A stretch of DNA of 64,000 bases from Marchantia polymorpha subsp. ruderalis (taxonomy: Eukaryota; Streptophyta; Marchantiopsida; Marchantiales; Marchantiaceae). The stretch lies in assembly GCA_037833965.1 (NCBI GenBank), contig AP031351.1:10800501-10864500 (forward strand), in the 5' to 3' direction. The position numbers were made by a program, and so were the translations under genes. Shown here one piece after another: positions 35,353-49,000 of this stretch. The notes beneath the pieces were generated by a model, which did not search any database, was not told the origin of the DNA, and was given only the letters and a program-made list of their open reading frames with translations. Position 1 is the first letter of the stretch; each line of letters begins with the position of its first letter.

Positions 35353-38300
35353 TTCAACGCTCCTCTCGTGCCAAGGTAGGCGGGCACTGGAGCTCACCAG
35401 CTGCGACATTTTACGTTATCAGCACCTTATCAGCACCGTGGGTGGCAGTCTGTATGTAGGTGAGATGGTCAACTAAGTTTCTGTTTGTCGATATTCCAGC
35501 ACGAAGGGCCCTTTCGGCTCTTCGGATCTTTTGGTTAGTTAGATGGTGGTTCGATGTAGTGCGTGTTCCCGAAGAAGGAGTATTGTTAGCCACTTATTGC
35601 ATGCCGGAGATCAGTCGATGGCGGTCTTCGAGGTTTGACATCAGGCAATGCCTATCTGCTATTTATTGCAAGCAGGAATCAGGCTTTTGCCCTTTGTGAA
35701 TTGGTTGCCCTGACGAAGAGTAACAGCACCCGAGGCTCTACACATTCTCTTAGAACTGGTTCAAAGTCGCGAGGGGTTGCCCCAGACTTGAGGTTTCTTG
35801 CGAACGTGACAGAATTGTAGAAGGCGAGCTTAAAGCTTGGCATTCTTAACGGGTGATGTTCATGTTGAATTCGGAGCGGTTTGCAAATGTTCAACACGAA
35901 CAAAACACTATATGCACTCTGTTTGCAGAGTGCAAGCTCAGCTGCACGTGACGAGCGTGGTTTTGATAGTTACAACACACATATACATGTGATCTTGTCA
36001 TCATGTGAAGTAGGAGGAATTTGTTTCTTACATCTTTGTAGGAACCGAGAGCAGAACGATTCGCCACTGTATGAGAAAGAGGATTATTATGTCTTGTTCT
36101 CTTCAAGGGCCCATGATTTTGTCAGCCCTGAAACGAAGTCTGAGGATGACATGCTTAGGATTTTGATTGACAGTTGAATATTCCAGCATGGTCGAAACCG
36201 TCAGCCAAGCGCAGTGATAATTTTGTCTTGGAGGGTTTCTTCGTTTGCCCATGCCCTGCTTTGTATCGTCAATCAATTTCTTACAAAGACAGAGAGAGGG
36301 CAGCCCCCTCTCTCTATCGTTGTCATTCTTCAGATGTTGATTCCCAACAGGCATGTTGCTGGAATCAATTTTCACAGCCGATGTGAACCCTGGTTCGGTA
36401 AAACTGTCACTGAATTATATGCAGTGTGATCTGCATGAGAAGAGCAACCTGGAACAAGATTGTTGATCCAACCACAACCATGCCGTAATATGTTGGTTAT
36501 GTTGACCTGTAACAACGTAGCTATGGTTTATGGGCGTAATAGACGTTTGTGTTTTTTGACCTTTTTTCCAGTCAGCAGGGTGTTTGTTTGCATGGCTCGT
36601 AGCGTTGCGTTCGTTCTCAAGTATTTTTCCTTGCTACTTCCTGCAGTAATCATGAAGGCCTGGTTGTCTGATTTACCAGGACCTGGGCGTCGATTATTTG
36701 TCTTCTTTTCCTGTTTCTTTCGTGTGTAACATGCATTTTGTGACTTTTGTGATTCTACGACCTTTCATCAAACTTGTTCTTTTTCTCCTCTTAATCGATG
36801 GAATTCACGACACAAGTGGACTGTTGATGTGTCACGTCTGTTCAACGTTGAGATCATGTAACGGAGCCTAGCAGAGTAAGAGATGGTATTCAACATGGTC
36901 TGATATGTTATCCAGAAGACCCAATCAGACCTAAACCTGTCTCTACACCGTGGATAGTTTACTGTTTTGAAAACTTCTTGTGAGGTACACTTTTTCGACA
37001 CTTGTGTCACGCACGAGTCGAAGATGACGTGAAAGTGGCAGAAGAAGTGTGAGTTACCTTGACATTTGCTGGTCTATGGAACATGGAACTCGTCTAGGTT
37101 CGACTGCGAAAAACTTGGTAACAAGTCTCACCAGAAAACTCTGGAACATTCATGGGTTGCCGACTCAGTGGCCACTGAAGGCAACATCTTGCAGGCTCTA
37201 GTCCTCATTGTGAAAGCAGTCTTTGTGTACCATTCGCACTCAGTCTGCCCTGATGTTGTGTCACTCGTAACATATTAATGAGACTTGATTGTCGCAAGCA
37301 CGGACTTAGGTGGATGAGATGGATGTCCAATGCTTTTCCTGCGTCAAGTGAATTTATCGACCTGTCACGGAGGTGGGGATGGAGGGAATAGACAGTTGGA
37401 ATCGAGTTTTACTCCAAGACCTTCCCAGTAGGACAAGATGAGATACAGGGATAATATGATAGTCGTTCCCAATCATTCTACTCTGGCCAAAATGGATTGA
37501 ATGGAAGGCTTCTGGCTCTATCTTTCTAGAGGATGAACCATTCTCTCCTCTATATATATACTTTTCGATATATCTTTTGCTTTTACACGAATGAATTTAC
37601 TCTAATACAACTTATACTACACTAGAAAAGTATGATAAATATCATGGTGAATTTCTCCACCAAAGTAGGCTAAACAGATTCGCGGGAGTTGCTTCTTTGA
37701 TATCATGGTAGTTACAGATTAACGGCCTTTGAGCTGAAATTACGAAGATGTTAACGTATCTAATATTTGAGAATTTGGTTCCTTCAATTCCAGTTTTCAT
37801 CCAGGGGGGAAGGCAATCCCAGATCCTAAAACATCTGCAAAGTCTAATAGATGTTTTTAATAGCAACATATGTAACAATAACCTTCTTGTACTTATGGAG
37901 TGACAAATCAAAATTTAGCGGAAGTCTCTATATATCACATATATGAAGGTCTTTATTGATACTTTTCATTTGCTACCAATCACATGAGCATGACAAATCA
38001 TCGCTGTAGAAATCATGTTACATATAATATCTATGACCATAAAGTCTACAATGAGAAGATTGAGTCGAATATAGATGTACATTTAGAAACTTATCTCTGG
38101 TGAGTCAAATCAAGGCTGTAACTATGTAAACAACTGATCTTGTTATGTGATAGTTGATACATTCTACCCTGATGATATATGTTGTAGTCCTGTGACTTTA
38201 GAATGAGCAGATGACTTGTTGACTGCATATGAACAACGAGCCATATAGACCGAAGATGCATCTAAAGCGTTACAGCATGTTTAATAAACATGTATCAAAA

Positions 38301-41300
38301 AAATGCAGAATCCATCACTCAAGTAACGTTAAAGTATGCATGAACAAAAAATATAATAATAATGCAACTTGATGATGTATATGAAAACTCGTATATTTTG
38401 GTCACACATTCTCATGACTTAATCTAAGAAAATAAAATATCATATTATTTACAATGGAACAAATTCAAAAATTTATTATGACATTTTGTAGTTGAAAAAA
38501 ATACTGATTCATAAATCGTCTAAGAGTAACCTTGTGGTAGATATTGAAGACTACTTGGTTAAGCTTTTCATAAATATTGAAGACTTGAATAAAGAAAATA
38601 ATTCGCTCATTTAAAAAATGTCCACATATTTTCTTTTTCTTTTTACTCTTAGTTTTTTTCTTCAAAATTGTACATACATATATTTTATAGCCACTTTTAC
38701 CTACCAGCTGAAGGTATTGCTTCTCTTCTTCTTAGAAATTCTCAAAACTGCAGAAGAAAATAATTTCAAAGAGGAGAAAAATAATTGACATTTTTAATTT
38801 TTTCTGTCATTCCAACAACTTACAAAGCTTGGAATATTCAATTTTGACTTATCACTTTTTCAAACATCCAATCAAACGCTTCGAACTTCTTTAACTTCAC
38901 ATATACACCGTTGAATGATGATTGCTTCTGTGCTGTCGTACTTCTCAGAGAAATATTGGTGACATGTCGGATGTAATGGTGACTATATTCAATTATCGAA
39001 TAGAGTGAGGTGGATTCCGTGTCATGTAACTGGGATGCACATTTATTCCAAAGAATTGATGTTCCCTGTGATGTGACGGATGGATACCGTTGTGGATAAA
39101 TGCGAATACAGAATACAACCAGAAGAGTCATGGAGTCAATGCATTCAATTTCAGTCTATGAGACAAAATACGTAATTGGATAAGTATAAAACCTCGACTC
39201 GAATGTTGCATAATTCATAAGTGTGCATGTGGCCACAAAGCTGTCAAACCACAAAACCATGATAAAGGCATCACTTCTAACGGGAACTTTCTCATGCACG
39301 GTACAGTTCATTCATGCTTATTTTGGTAACTACGATAGATCGAAAAGAATGTTGCAGAATTGTTAAGCGGTAAAGTGTAAGTGGGAACAAGTTCATCACT
39401 ATTACATTTCGATGTCCACATATTGTACACATTGATATGAACTAGTTTCAACAAATAATTCATTAACATAAGAAAATATGCATTTGCATATGAATATGAC
39501 TTTACAAAATGTTTGAACTTAACTGTGAAATATAGCATAGAGAGACACAAACCAAGCAAACCAAGCATGAAATTACAGAGTTATTTTACCAACAAAACTA
39601 ATGTGTGGCAGAGAGACTTTACTAACTCTAGTCTAACATATCTTAGTTTAAATTACTAAATAAATTTAATTTAAAATAATTTTTTTACATGAAAAAATCC
39701 AGATGTTTAGAACTATGTCATTTGCATATAAAAATCAAATTCTTACTCGAAACTGTCATGAGTGATGAAGATTAATTTGCAGATATTATTTAGGCTGACC
39801 AAGCCATCTGCGCAACTGCAAAAACTCGTGAAGTATATTTAATTCTTGGAAACAAATACCTGTATGTGAACAGATAACGTATCACTCTCTTTAAGGAGAA
39901 ACAATACAAGATGACTTTACACATAGGAAACAGAGCTTAATGTGAAATGTTTTACATACTTCAAAACATTTCATAACGTTCATCCTAATTAGATTCCTCA
40001 CGCAGTAATATTTGTTGCATTTACAATACAAATTGAAGTTTTTGACTCAAATCAAATATCAAATCTAACCTAAACTGCATATCAATGTATGATATGCAGT
40101 GCAGGCTAGATATTATATTCGACTTTGAGGCTTAAAGCTTTAGAAAGCTTCAAATAATGCATCTTTATTGCTAAACGGTTTCAACTCCAAAGAGATAGAT
40201 GACAATACAAATTTTCTCTTGATTTTATTTAATAAAACGTCTTGATTTTGTTTCAGGTAGACAATGAAAATAGTACTGGTGAGCGATTTGCTATAATTTT
40301 ATCTATGAAACTCAATATTATAAACATATCACATGATACATGTTTGATTTACATGCAATTAATTGTAATTTTTATCCATAATATCGTTTTATTTTAAACA
40401 TCAAATGTGAAAATTATGCAGTTTTCAATTTTTAGTATGTTGATTTTCTAATTCTAATATAAAATTATTATTATTATATATATTGTAAATAACTATTCAT
40501 ACATTTACTTATAACAAATATTTCTACGTTTATAAACAATATACATATTATGAGTGCAGATATATTTCATCATTGATTTAAAATTGTAAAGTTTGATTCA
40601 TTATAGATTTCAGAAGATGATTGAACATATGTTATTTAGACAAAATACTGCATACAAAATAATGAAAATTGCATTAATTCAACCTTATAAAATGAACCTC
40701 ATCCAATACACCTCTGAAAACAATAGTGTATCAAGTTATGTACTTCAATATTTAATAGAAGGTGACATTTTGTCAAATTATTTTAAATTGTTTTTTATAT
40801 GTTTATTGAAGTATTTAAACTATTTTTTAATTTTAATTGAAATCTATGAAAAATGGAATGACCCAACAAATTTATGTTAGTGAAGTATTTAAATTATTAT
40901 TTAATCTCAAATGAATACTATTGAAAAAGGAAAAACCCAAAAAATTGCAATCTCAAAGAATTGTAATAAACATTTTGTGATTTTCACACTCTATGTGTAT
41001 GAATAGTCTTTGGCTAGTGTAGCTTGGGTAGTATTCTCAAAAAAATTGACCTTAACGTTGAAACTGGACTTCTTGAATGTATGTATTTGTATATATATGT
41101 ATGAACAATCTTATTTGAGTTCAAGGTTGAGCGATAAAAATAGATGAATCGAGGCTTTAAAATTACCAAAATAATTGTTATATATATCTATAATTTTTTG
41201 TTCCAATGTCACTTATTTTTCAAAATATCAATTTTATTATAAGTAAAATATGTATTATAAAAAAATAATTGGACAATTTCATATTTATAGTGAACTCTTT

Positions 41301-44055
41301 TTGCATGAAGATGAAATATTTACAAAAAATTTTAATGTAAAACATTACAAAAGAGTCAGATTTGTATTGTTGTCTTTTTGTTTGTTAACATTTTTTATAA
41401 GTATTATAATTTCTTTATGTTTATGAATTTTACAAATTGGTTTGAAAAAAAGAATATATTATATTTGTGCTTGAAATACTTTACATGAATATATTACCAA
41501 ATAATCAGATTTTTATCATTTTAAAAATTACACATATTAAAGTATTAATTTTGATGTTTAGAAACTATTTGTTTCATACTTTACAATACATTTTTTAATT
41601 TTTACATCTTATGAGACTTTTCATTTTTTCTTTTCATGTTTAGATTTAACATGTGTTTATGATACATCAGTGTGATTTTCGGTTTTTTTTGTTTCGATTG
41701 ACTTCAAAAACTTTGTATTTGACTTTTGATATATAGATAAACGTGATAATTAAATATTAAGCATTGTGAAATCCATAATAGAATACATTCCAAGAAATGT
41801 CGTGTGCTGACCAGAATATCCAAAAAAACATATAGTTTGATTCAGTTTCATAGTTTATGGTTTTTAATTTATTTTATGCTTCTACATATCATGACACTAA
41901 CGTAATTTTATGAATTTCACATTTCAAAAATTATATAATTCTTGAATGATAATAATGTATTTAGGTCTCCATAAAAATGTTAGTTGATAATTCTACTTAA
42001 TTTTTATCAATATCATCTTTCATCTTATATAGAATTATTGAAAATGATATATGCAACACATGAGAAAAAAAACTTAATGAAAAAATTAAGTATATCTTTC
42101 TAATGCAATAGGTAGTGATAATCATAGATTAAACTTGAAATATAAACTAGTTTAGGGTTTAGGGTTGAATTTATAATATAATATGATATTAGAGTTATAT
42201 TACTTTTGTGAAAGCTCTTATTAAATTTAGTTGGATGTATTGTAGTCATGCAACAACATTTCAATCTACATATTCAATCATATCATAACAATATTATGAT
42301 TATACATGTATATGAAGCAAATTTTGAAATTCAATTTAAAAATAGTTATTACATTATTATTATAATACTGAAAAAGTTCAAATTATGAAAAACATACCTT
42401 CTTCAAAAATAAAGATAAATTAAAATCTTTCTTGAAAATAATTTTGAATAAGTTATCAATATGATCATGCAAAATTTTAGAAAAAGATTATTTTCGAAAT
42501 TCTTATTTTATTCATTTAAATATTTTTATATTAAGTTATAAATCAGCATTGATCATTATAAAACTAGTTGTATTGATTTGATTGTATTTGATTAATTTTG
42601 TTATCAGTTATATCAAAATCTTATAGATTTAAAAATCAGATAAAATTGTGTTTTAATTTTGAAATAAAAAATAAAAAATAAAGAATAATGATAATTTATA
42701 TATTATCCTAAATAGTGATACTCAAAATAACTAAATAGCACATCTTTGAAGTATATTTTTGCATGTGAAAAAATAAAGAAAACAAAGGAAAATGATGATT
42801 AATGTACTATTCTTTACTTGGAGTTTGTATTAATATATCATCAATCAACATTTATATCAAACCTACAAGGATTGAATATTTTGAAATAAAATTTAAAAGA
42901 ATTTTAACACAATGAAAAAATGAATGATTCAATGTTGATTGAAGAGTTTGACTGGTAATAGGTTTGTGTACTTTTATAGTAGTGGAATAAATTTTGTTGC
43001 TGTTGATTGTTCTTAGCATTATGAAAAAACATAAGTAAACACTTTGACATGTTTGTGATAGAGATGGAGGAAGTGATTGAAATTAAGTCACGCCTATTAT
43101 CATTTCAATCATCGTGTAGTGTTGCTTAATTTACACAATTGTTACACCAAATCCAGCAGTTGGTGGATTACATAAGAAATGAATAACAATAGTTAACTTT
43201 TTCTTGAATATGCTGAAACATTAATCTAGATATTTGAATTGCATAATTGCAAAAGTATATATTAACCATCGTATGGGAGCAAAGACTATTTCCAATTCGT
43301 TGAATTCTACCACATCCCACTTGATGAGTACAACCATTTTTTTTTACTATCTTGCTTCTCACTTAAAAAGTTGTTAATGAAAATTTCACAGAATAACTAG
43401 CCAAATGTACGGGAAGTGTCATCAAATGGGAATACGAGAATGAAAGGGAAAGGATAGGATGGGGCTATGATCCAAAGCATCACAGTTGGGATATCTTATG
43501 TCACGCACAGATGACATCGGAGGTCAACCTTTCGAGGACGGATTGCATACACGCGCGTGATCTTCTAAATTTCCAGAGGGGAATATGTTGTTTCTGTGCG
43601 CAAGTTGCTGACTGGGACTGAGTAATACGCACCGAGCAAGCCACTATTGAACCCTAGAGTGCCGTTTCGGGCTGCCTCATCCGCACTGGTGGCCGCATTT
43701 CCGGACTTAGAAACTTCAAAGGAATGTCATGCCAGTCATGATGGGCGGGCGATCGGCGGGGCCGGTCACCCCCACCTTCTGTGCCTGTCCCTGCCTCTTC
43801 TTCCTTACAGTACACAAGTAGGGTTACCAATTGGCCCCAGCGCGGACAGCTGGGCAGAAAGTGCCGCGAACCATTCGGATGACCGTTGGGGGGGAAGGCC
43901 TGGACTTCACGATTTTAGGGCAGATTTTCGAATTACGAATTCGTGCTGAAGATGCCCGAGTTCTTCTAGTTTAGCAGGGGGGCGGGCTCGAGCAGTACGG
44001 AATTGGCGAAGGCAAGTGCGTGTTCCGTTGCCGTTCTCAGGGACGACGGGAATTG
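35353..44055. other. Gene-poor region, very AT-rich from about 37.5 to 43.4 kb
   Basis: From 35353 to about 37500 no gene is recognised; the first few hundred bases are probably the NAA10 3' untranslated region. From about 37500 to 43400 the DNA is strongly AT-rich with many homopolymer runs. It contains no coding exon I can support. A short interstitial telomere-type motif lies at 42151-42166. From 43500 to 44055 the sequence becomes GC-rich again, just before the hAT element. Confidence 0.6.
42151..42166 (+). repeat. Short interstitial telomere-type motif
   Basis: TTTAGGGTTTAGGGTT is two plant telomere units plus two bases inside the AT-rich gap. Too short to infer a former chromosome end. 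Confidence 0.8.
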
Positions 44056-44063
44056 GTCCCTGA

Positions 44064-44676
44064 TAGGCTTGGCCACGGTCCGGTCCGGACCGCCGGTTAA
44101 CCGTCGGGACCGGTTAACCGGTCCCAGATTTCTCCGGACCGGTTAACCCATCGGTTAACCGGTCCGGGGAAAAAAATTTCCTCTGGCACCAGATTTAGAC
44201 CAGCGAGCCTCGCTGGTCTAATTCTGCCGCCAGAGTAAATTTTTGTATCACCTAATTTGATCACCCAATTCAATAATTGGATAATCCCTAGCATAAATCT
44301 CGAGCTCGGATGTGTTTCTCCAGCTTCCCTGCACTCTGGCGCAAAATCGAAGTCTCTCCAATTCGAGAGCGTTTTCACCTCCACTCTAAACACCCTGGCA
44401 ATCAAACCATCAACGAGACCAGAATCACGACACTCGCTGGGCACGACAGGACCCACGACCGACGACAATGAGCAATCGATCCCAGCCACAGCCCCTCCCA
44501 TCGGCCACGTAGGGTCGAGACAGATGGTTAACCGGTTAAAACCTCGGTTAACCGTTAACCGATATGGCAAAATGCCGGACCGGTTAACTTACCGGTTAAC
44601 CGGTTAATTGGACCGGTTAACCGGTCCGCACATTTCCCGGACCGGTTAACCGTTAACCGGACCGTGGCCAAGCCTA
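44064..44676. mobile_element. Non-autonomous hAT transposon (MITE-like), 613 bp
   Basis: The ends are perfect 21-bp terminal inverted repeats starting TAGGCTTGGCCACGG. The 8 bp GTCCCTGA flanks both sides (44056-44063 and 44677-44684) as a target site duplication. An 8-bp duplication and a TAGG-starting repeat followed by an ACGG block are hallmarks of the hAT superfamily. Inside the ends, about 14 GGTTAAC-type motifs, often as CCGGTTAACCGG, form subterminal arrays of the kind hAT transposases bind. The middle (about 44175-44515) has no transposase and holds a 13-bp-arm palindrome. Termini and duplication are perfect, so the insertion is probably recent. It lies 1.34 kb upstream of the PRMT6 start codon. 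The transposase would have to come from another element. Confidence 0.93.
44195..44221. repeat. 13-bp-arm perfect palindrome inside the hAT element
   Basis: TTAGACCAGCGAG (44195-44207) and its reverse complement (44209-44221) are separated by one base. It lies in the unique central part of the element. Confidence 0.9.
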
Positions 44677-44684
44677 GTCCCTGA

Positions 44685-46017
44685 TGCGGAGGTGGCCGTA
44701 TGTCAATGATAACCAAAAGGGACCGTCGTACCATACGACCGTACAACGACCATGTCGTAGAGTACAGAGGGAACGTGAGCGGAGTCCAGACTGGAGTCAC
44801 CGGAGTCGAGTACAGATGAGATGACATGCATGACGAGCATGGGGGAATTCTCGCAGAGCTGAGACATGTGAGCGAGCATGGCATGGTCAGCTTCCGCGGG
44901 CGCGCTTTTCGCCACCGTGGACAAGGCAGGCGGGCGGGCAGGCAGCCCGGCCCTCCGCCTTTTGCCTTTGCCTCCGGGTTTCCTTTCCGTTGGACTGCCC
45001 GGCCGCCATCCCTGACCACGCTGCGATCTCGAGAGCGAAAAAGCGAAAGCTGGCGCGGGGCGGGCGGCGACTGGACTGCAGGAGAGGCGGCCCAGAGCCG
45101 AAGGGGCAGGCAGGCCGGGGCAGGCAGGAGAGCGAGAGGAGGCGGCCCCGCGCCGCGCCGAGAGACCGGGAATCGAGGTTGCTCGGCAACGCGCGAGAGT
45201 TCGAGCCGGTGAGGCGGAAAGGCGCGAACAGAGTGGACGCGCTTTTCCCGGTGGGAGTGGAGGCGCTGGTCGACCGGACTGGCGAGAGCAGAGGGGAGGG
45301 GCCCAAATCATGGGGATGGGTCCGATCATTCCGAGACGATGGCATGCCTGCCTGCCTGCTGCTGCTGCTGCTATGGCATGGTGGGGTGTTCGCCTGGCAA
45401 GGGGCAACGACCGAACGGCAAGATGACGAGGAGAGTTAATGCGCGGGGCGCAGTGAAACAACTGTGACACACAACGCTCTCTCTGGTCTTGCTCCCGGAA
45501 GGAGGGAGGGAGGAGGAAACACAGAACGACCAGAGAGAGGAGAGAGGACGAGGAGGAGAGGAGCGGAGAGAAGAGCAGGGGAGGGTGGGCAGGGGAGAGG
45601 GAGGGGAGGGGAGGGGAGGGGAGCAGCTGGAGGAGGAGCTGCTGCTGCTGCTGCTCTGGAGATGGAGGTCAGTCAGGCCATCAGTAGAGAGAGGCAGGCG
45701 GGAGAGGAGAGGAGAGGATGAGAGAGACTATTCTTCCTTCCTGCCCATCCCGAGCGAGGATGAAGAGAGGAGGAATGTGATGACGCGGAAGCGGATGGAG
45801 GAGGAAGGAAAGAAGGTGGAGAATTAGGCGTGGAGGAGGTGCAGGGGGGTGATTGTTGTTACATCTGTTGTAGAGGGGGGAAGCGGATTGGCAGGACGAT
45901 GGAGAGGGAAGGAAGCGGAGGTGGAATTCGTATGACGGAAACACCGAACAGGATCGTGGGTCCGCATCGGGAAATGTGGTGACCGAGGCAGATCGCTGGA
46001 GGAGTAGGGGAACTGAA
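44685..46017. other. PRMT6 upstream region and leader
   Basis: GC-rich with several simple repeats: CTG repeats near 45358-45372, a GGGGA run at 45597-45622 and CTG repeats at about 45636-45655. From about 45480 the + strand is strongly purine-rich, like the PP5 leader, and is probably the PRMT6 5' untranslated region. No separate gene is supported; long overlapping frames on both strands here are due to high GC. Confidence 0.6.
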
Positions 46018-49000
46018 ATGGGAAGAGACAAGGACAAGAGTGGCAAAGAAAAGAGCTCTGCTGCTGCTGCTGCTGCTACTATTTCCTGTGCAGAGGGTGT
46101 AAACGTCGGAGTAGCAGGAGGAGCCGATATTTTGCGAGAATCGAAGCTGCTAGGCATAGGTTCTGCAAGAGGAGCTGCTCGCAAACTGGGAAAGTCAAGG
46201 TTGAATGCAGAGGGCTATGGTTTGCAGCCTGCCGCTTCAATGGTGTCCTCTTCCGCTTCCAGGGACCATGGTGCTGTCGCTCCAACTGCCTTCCGAGAGC
46301 ATGATGCCGCGTATTTTCATGCCTACTCCCACATTGGAGTCCACGAAGAGATGATAAAGGCATTCTCCCCGTACCTCGCCTTTCCTTTTCTCTAGCTAGC
46401 TGGCTGCCGCGCTCGAGCGCTTGCTTGCTCTTTTCATTGAGCTTGCCGATTCTAGGTATCCTTGGCGATTGCTTGACGTTATCAACAAAGGTTTTCACCG
46501 GCAAAAGAAACGGTGAATCCCTGCGGGAGACGAAGAATTCCCTCCTGAACAGCTGCGGAATGCTGCCCCAGTGCCCAGGTGTTCTGTCTGCCACAGTGGT
46601 GTCATTCTTCGAAGAGACACGACTCATGAGTTGCCATGAAGAGAATCCAGAAGCAATCATCCTTATTCCTTATCTGTCCCTGTCATATTGCGACGATTAC
46701 TGACAGGTGTAGTGATACTGTCCTGTCCAGTAACCGTTAATCAGATCACACCGTTTCTCCTGACCTTCCATATTTTGAATTGAACAGTGTGCTTGCACGC
46801 ACTGACTTGCCAAGCTTTTGAGAGTTACCGCATTCGGTTGACAAGAACAGAAGACGACATTCTTTCTAGCACTCCAGGTTCCTGGCGTGGTGTTAGTCCG
46901 TAACGTAGAGAGTGCAGTAGACTGCTGCGAGTCATTATGGCTGCTTATTCTGGAACGTCTCGGCCACCCTGGCAGAAGAAGGTAAAGCAGCCCAGACATC
47001 ACTACGTGATGCCATACCTGTTTTGGATTCTTGATTCGTAGCTTGGGCGGTGCTCCCAGAGATGCATTTGTCTGAAGGAACCTACGCTTGACCTAAAGCC
47101 CTCAAGTTACTATTAGAATTATCCAGGAAATTACAGCCGGTCTCGTAATCCTACTTCTGTTTTCGAATTTGGAACGAGGTCGATATTTCCCAGCACACGA
47201 CTACTGTTTCGATGACAGAGAGTTTACACTTCATTTTGACATATGGGTGTTTCTCTGCAAATGATGTCTTAGTTTTTTTTTTTTGGGTGCCTCTACGACT
47301 TCATGTACGACTGAGTCGTCTGATCGCCGATATCAATTCTGTACCCAATCAAATGTAATTGGTCACTTTTTCTGATCTCGGTCCACCATAGGTAGAGTAG
47401 ACTAACATGTTGTTTGCTTATTGCATAAGAAAGACAATGTTGCTGCGGAAGACGGTTGTGACGCATTCGCGGTTGTCCATCAGCATCTTGCACACCACTT
47501 TTTTTCTGCCCAATATTGGATCCGTTTGTTCTGATCTCATCGTCTCGTACATCTGTTTTTCCAGGATCGGACACGAACAGATGCCTATCGGGACGCCATT
47601 TTCATGCATACGGATGCCATTCGTGATAAGGTCAGAGGCGTCGATTTTTTGTATTATTTTAGACTGACAGATCATTCAGTTTTGAATGATCGGCATTCAA
47701 TCCTCAACATCCAGTAGACCGATCAAAATGAATTTCGACGTTTAAAATACAACGTCCCATTGATATCAAATTGGTGTACAGGTGGTGGTAGATGTCGGAT
47801 GTGGCACCGGTATTCTCTCTATCTTTTGTGCATTTGCGGGTGCTCGCAAGGTATGACCTTTACATAGTAGGGAGAGTACTCTAGATTAGTAAGCTGAACT
47901 TAGGGAGAAAGTTTCCGTCTTATAGTTTGGAACTATGTGTATTTCTGTTCGAAATCTGGATAAGTTGCCATAAAATTCTTATTCAGTCTGTGGTACTTGT
48001 AATTTTTTTCATGCCAGGTCTATGCCATCGACGCAAGTGATATTGCTGTCCAGGTATTATACCTAAATTCTTTTTAACCAACTGATTGTAACCTTGTGAT
48101 TCTGAAAGTGGTTGTTAGTATTGCACTGACTCAAGACTTGTTAAAATAACAAGTAAGATGTTTAATAGTTGTCAGAGTCGTTGCAAAATAAATCTTAATA
48201 GTCTTTTGAAAGTCTTGTGTCTCAACACTCCGTCAATTATTGACTCCTGATTTGGTTCAACGATGTGAGCCAAAACGCCTGTCTTTCTTTGTTTACCGTT
48301 TATTTTCTGCCCGCAGGCACAAGAAGTGGTAAAAGCTAATGGACTATCTGAAATCATCACCGTCATTTTAGGACGAGTAGAGGTACGTCAATTCTGTCAT
48401 TTTTGTCAGGCACAGGTTAAAACCACATACTTCAGTATTGTCATGAGAGGTCGCCATTTTATGTAGGATTGTCTTCCTGTTTGATTAGCAAGTACAATAA
48501 TATGTTTTAAGGTCATCATATGATCTGTCTCATCGTCTCATTTTGAGCACAACTAAATCTTTGTTAAGTTTTTTATCTATTTTATACTTTACCCGGTAGA
48601 ATGAAGTCGCTGGGGTCCATTACTCACTTTTTATTTATCAGTTTTCAGTTGAGTTGTCATCTCTTGAACTTGAGACTCTGCTCTGGTATCTTTGTCCTAA
48701 CTTAGTCTTAGTGGTGTTTTACTTCTTTTTCCAGGAAGTCGATATACATGAGCAGGTCGATGTCATTGTTTCAGAATGGATGGGTTACATGCTTTTATAC
48801 GAGGTAAAACTACGTAGTCAACGGGATTAATGTTTTATTTACAACCAGATCTCTCCGCAGTATTGTCTTGTGTCACCTGTATCTTTCGGTTGCCTTCGAA
48901 ATTGCGCAAGTTGGTTCTTTCCATCCACATGGAGCAAATTTTTTAGCTTCAAATGTTTTTTAAAAATAAAATAAGAAGTACTAAAGACAAATGTCCAGCA

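Noticed and set aside
44097-44570. 157-codon minus-strand frame
   Set aside because: It is carried by the GGTTAAC repeats of the hAT element and is not a transposase.
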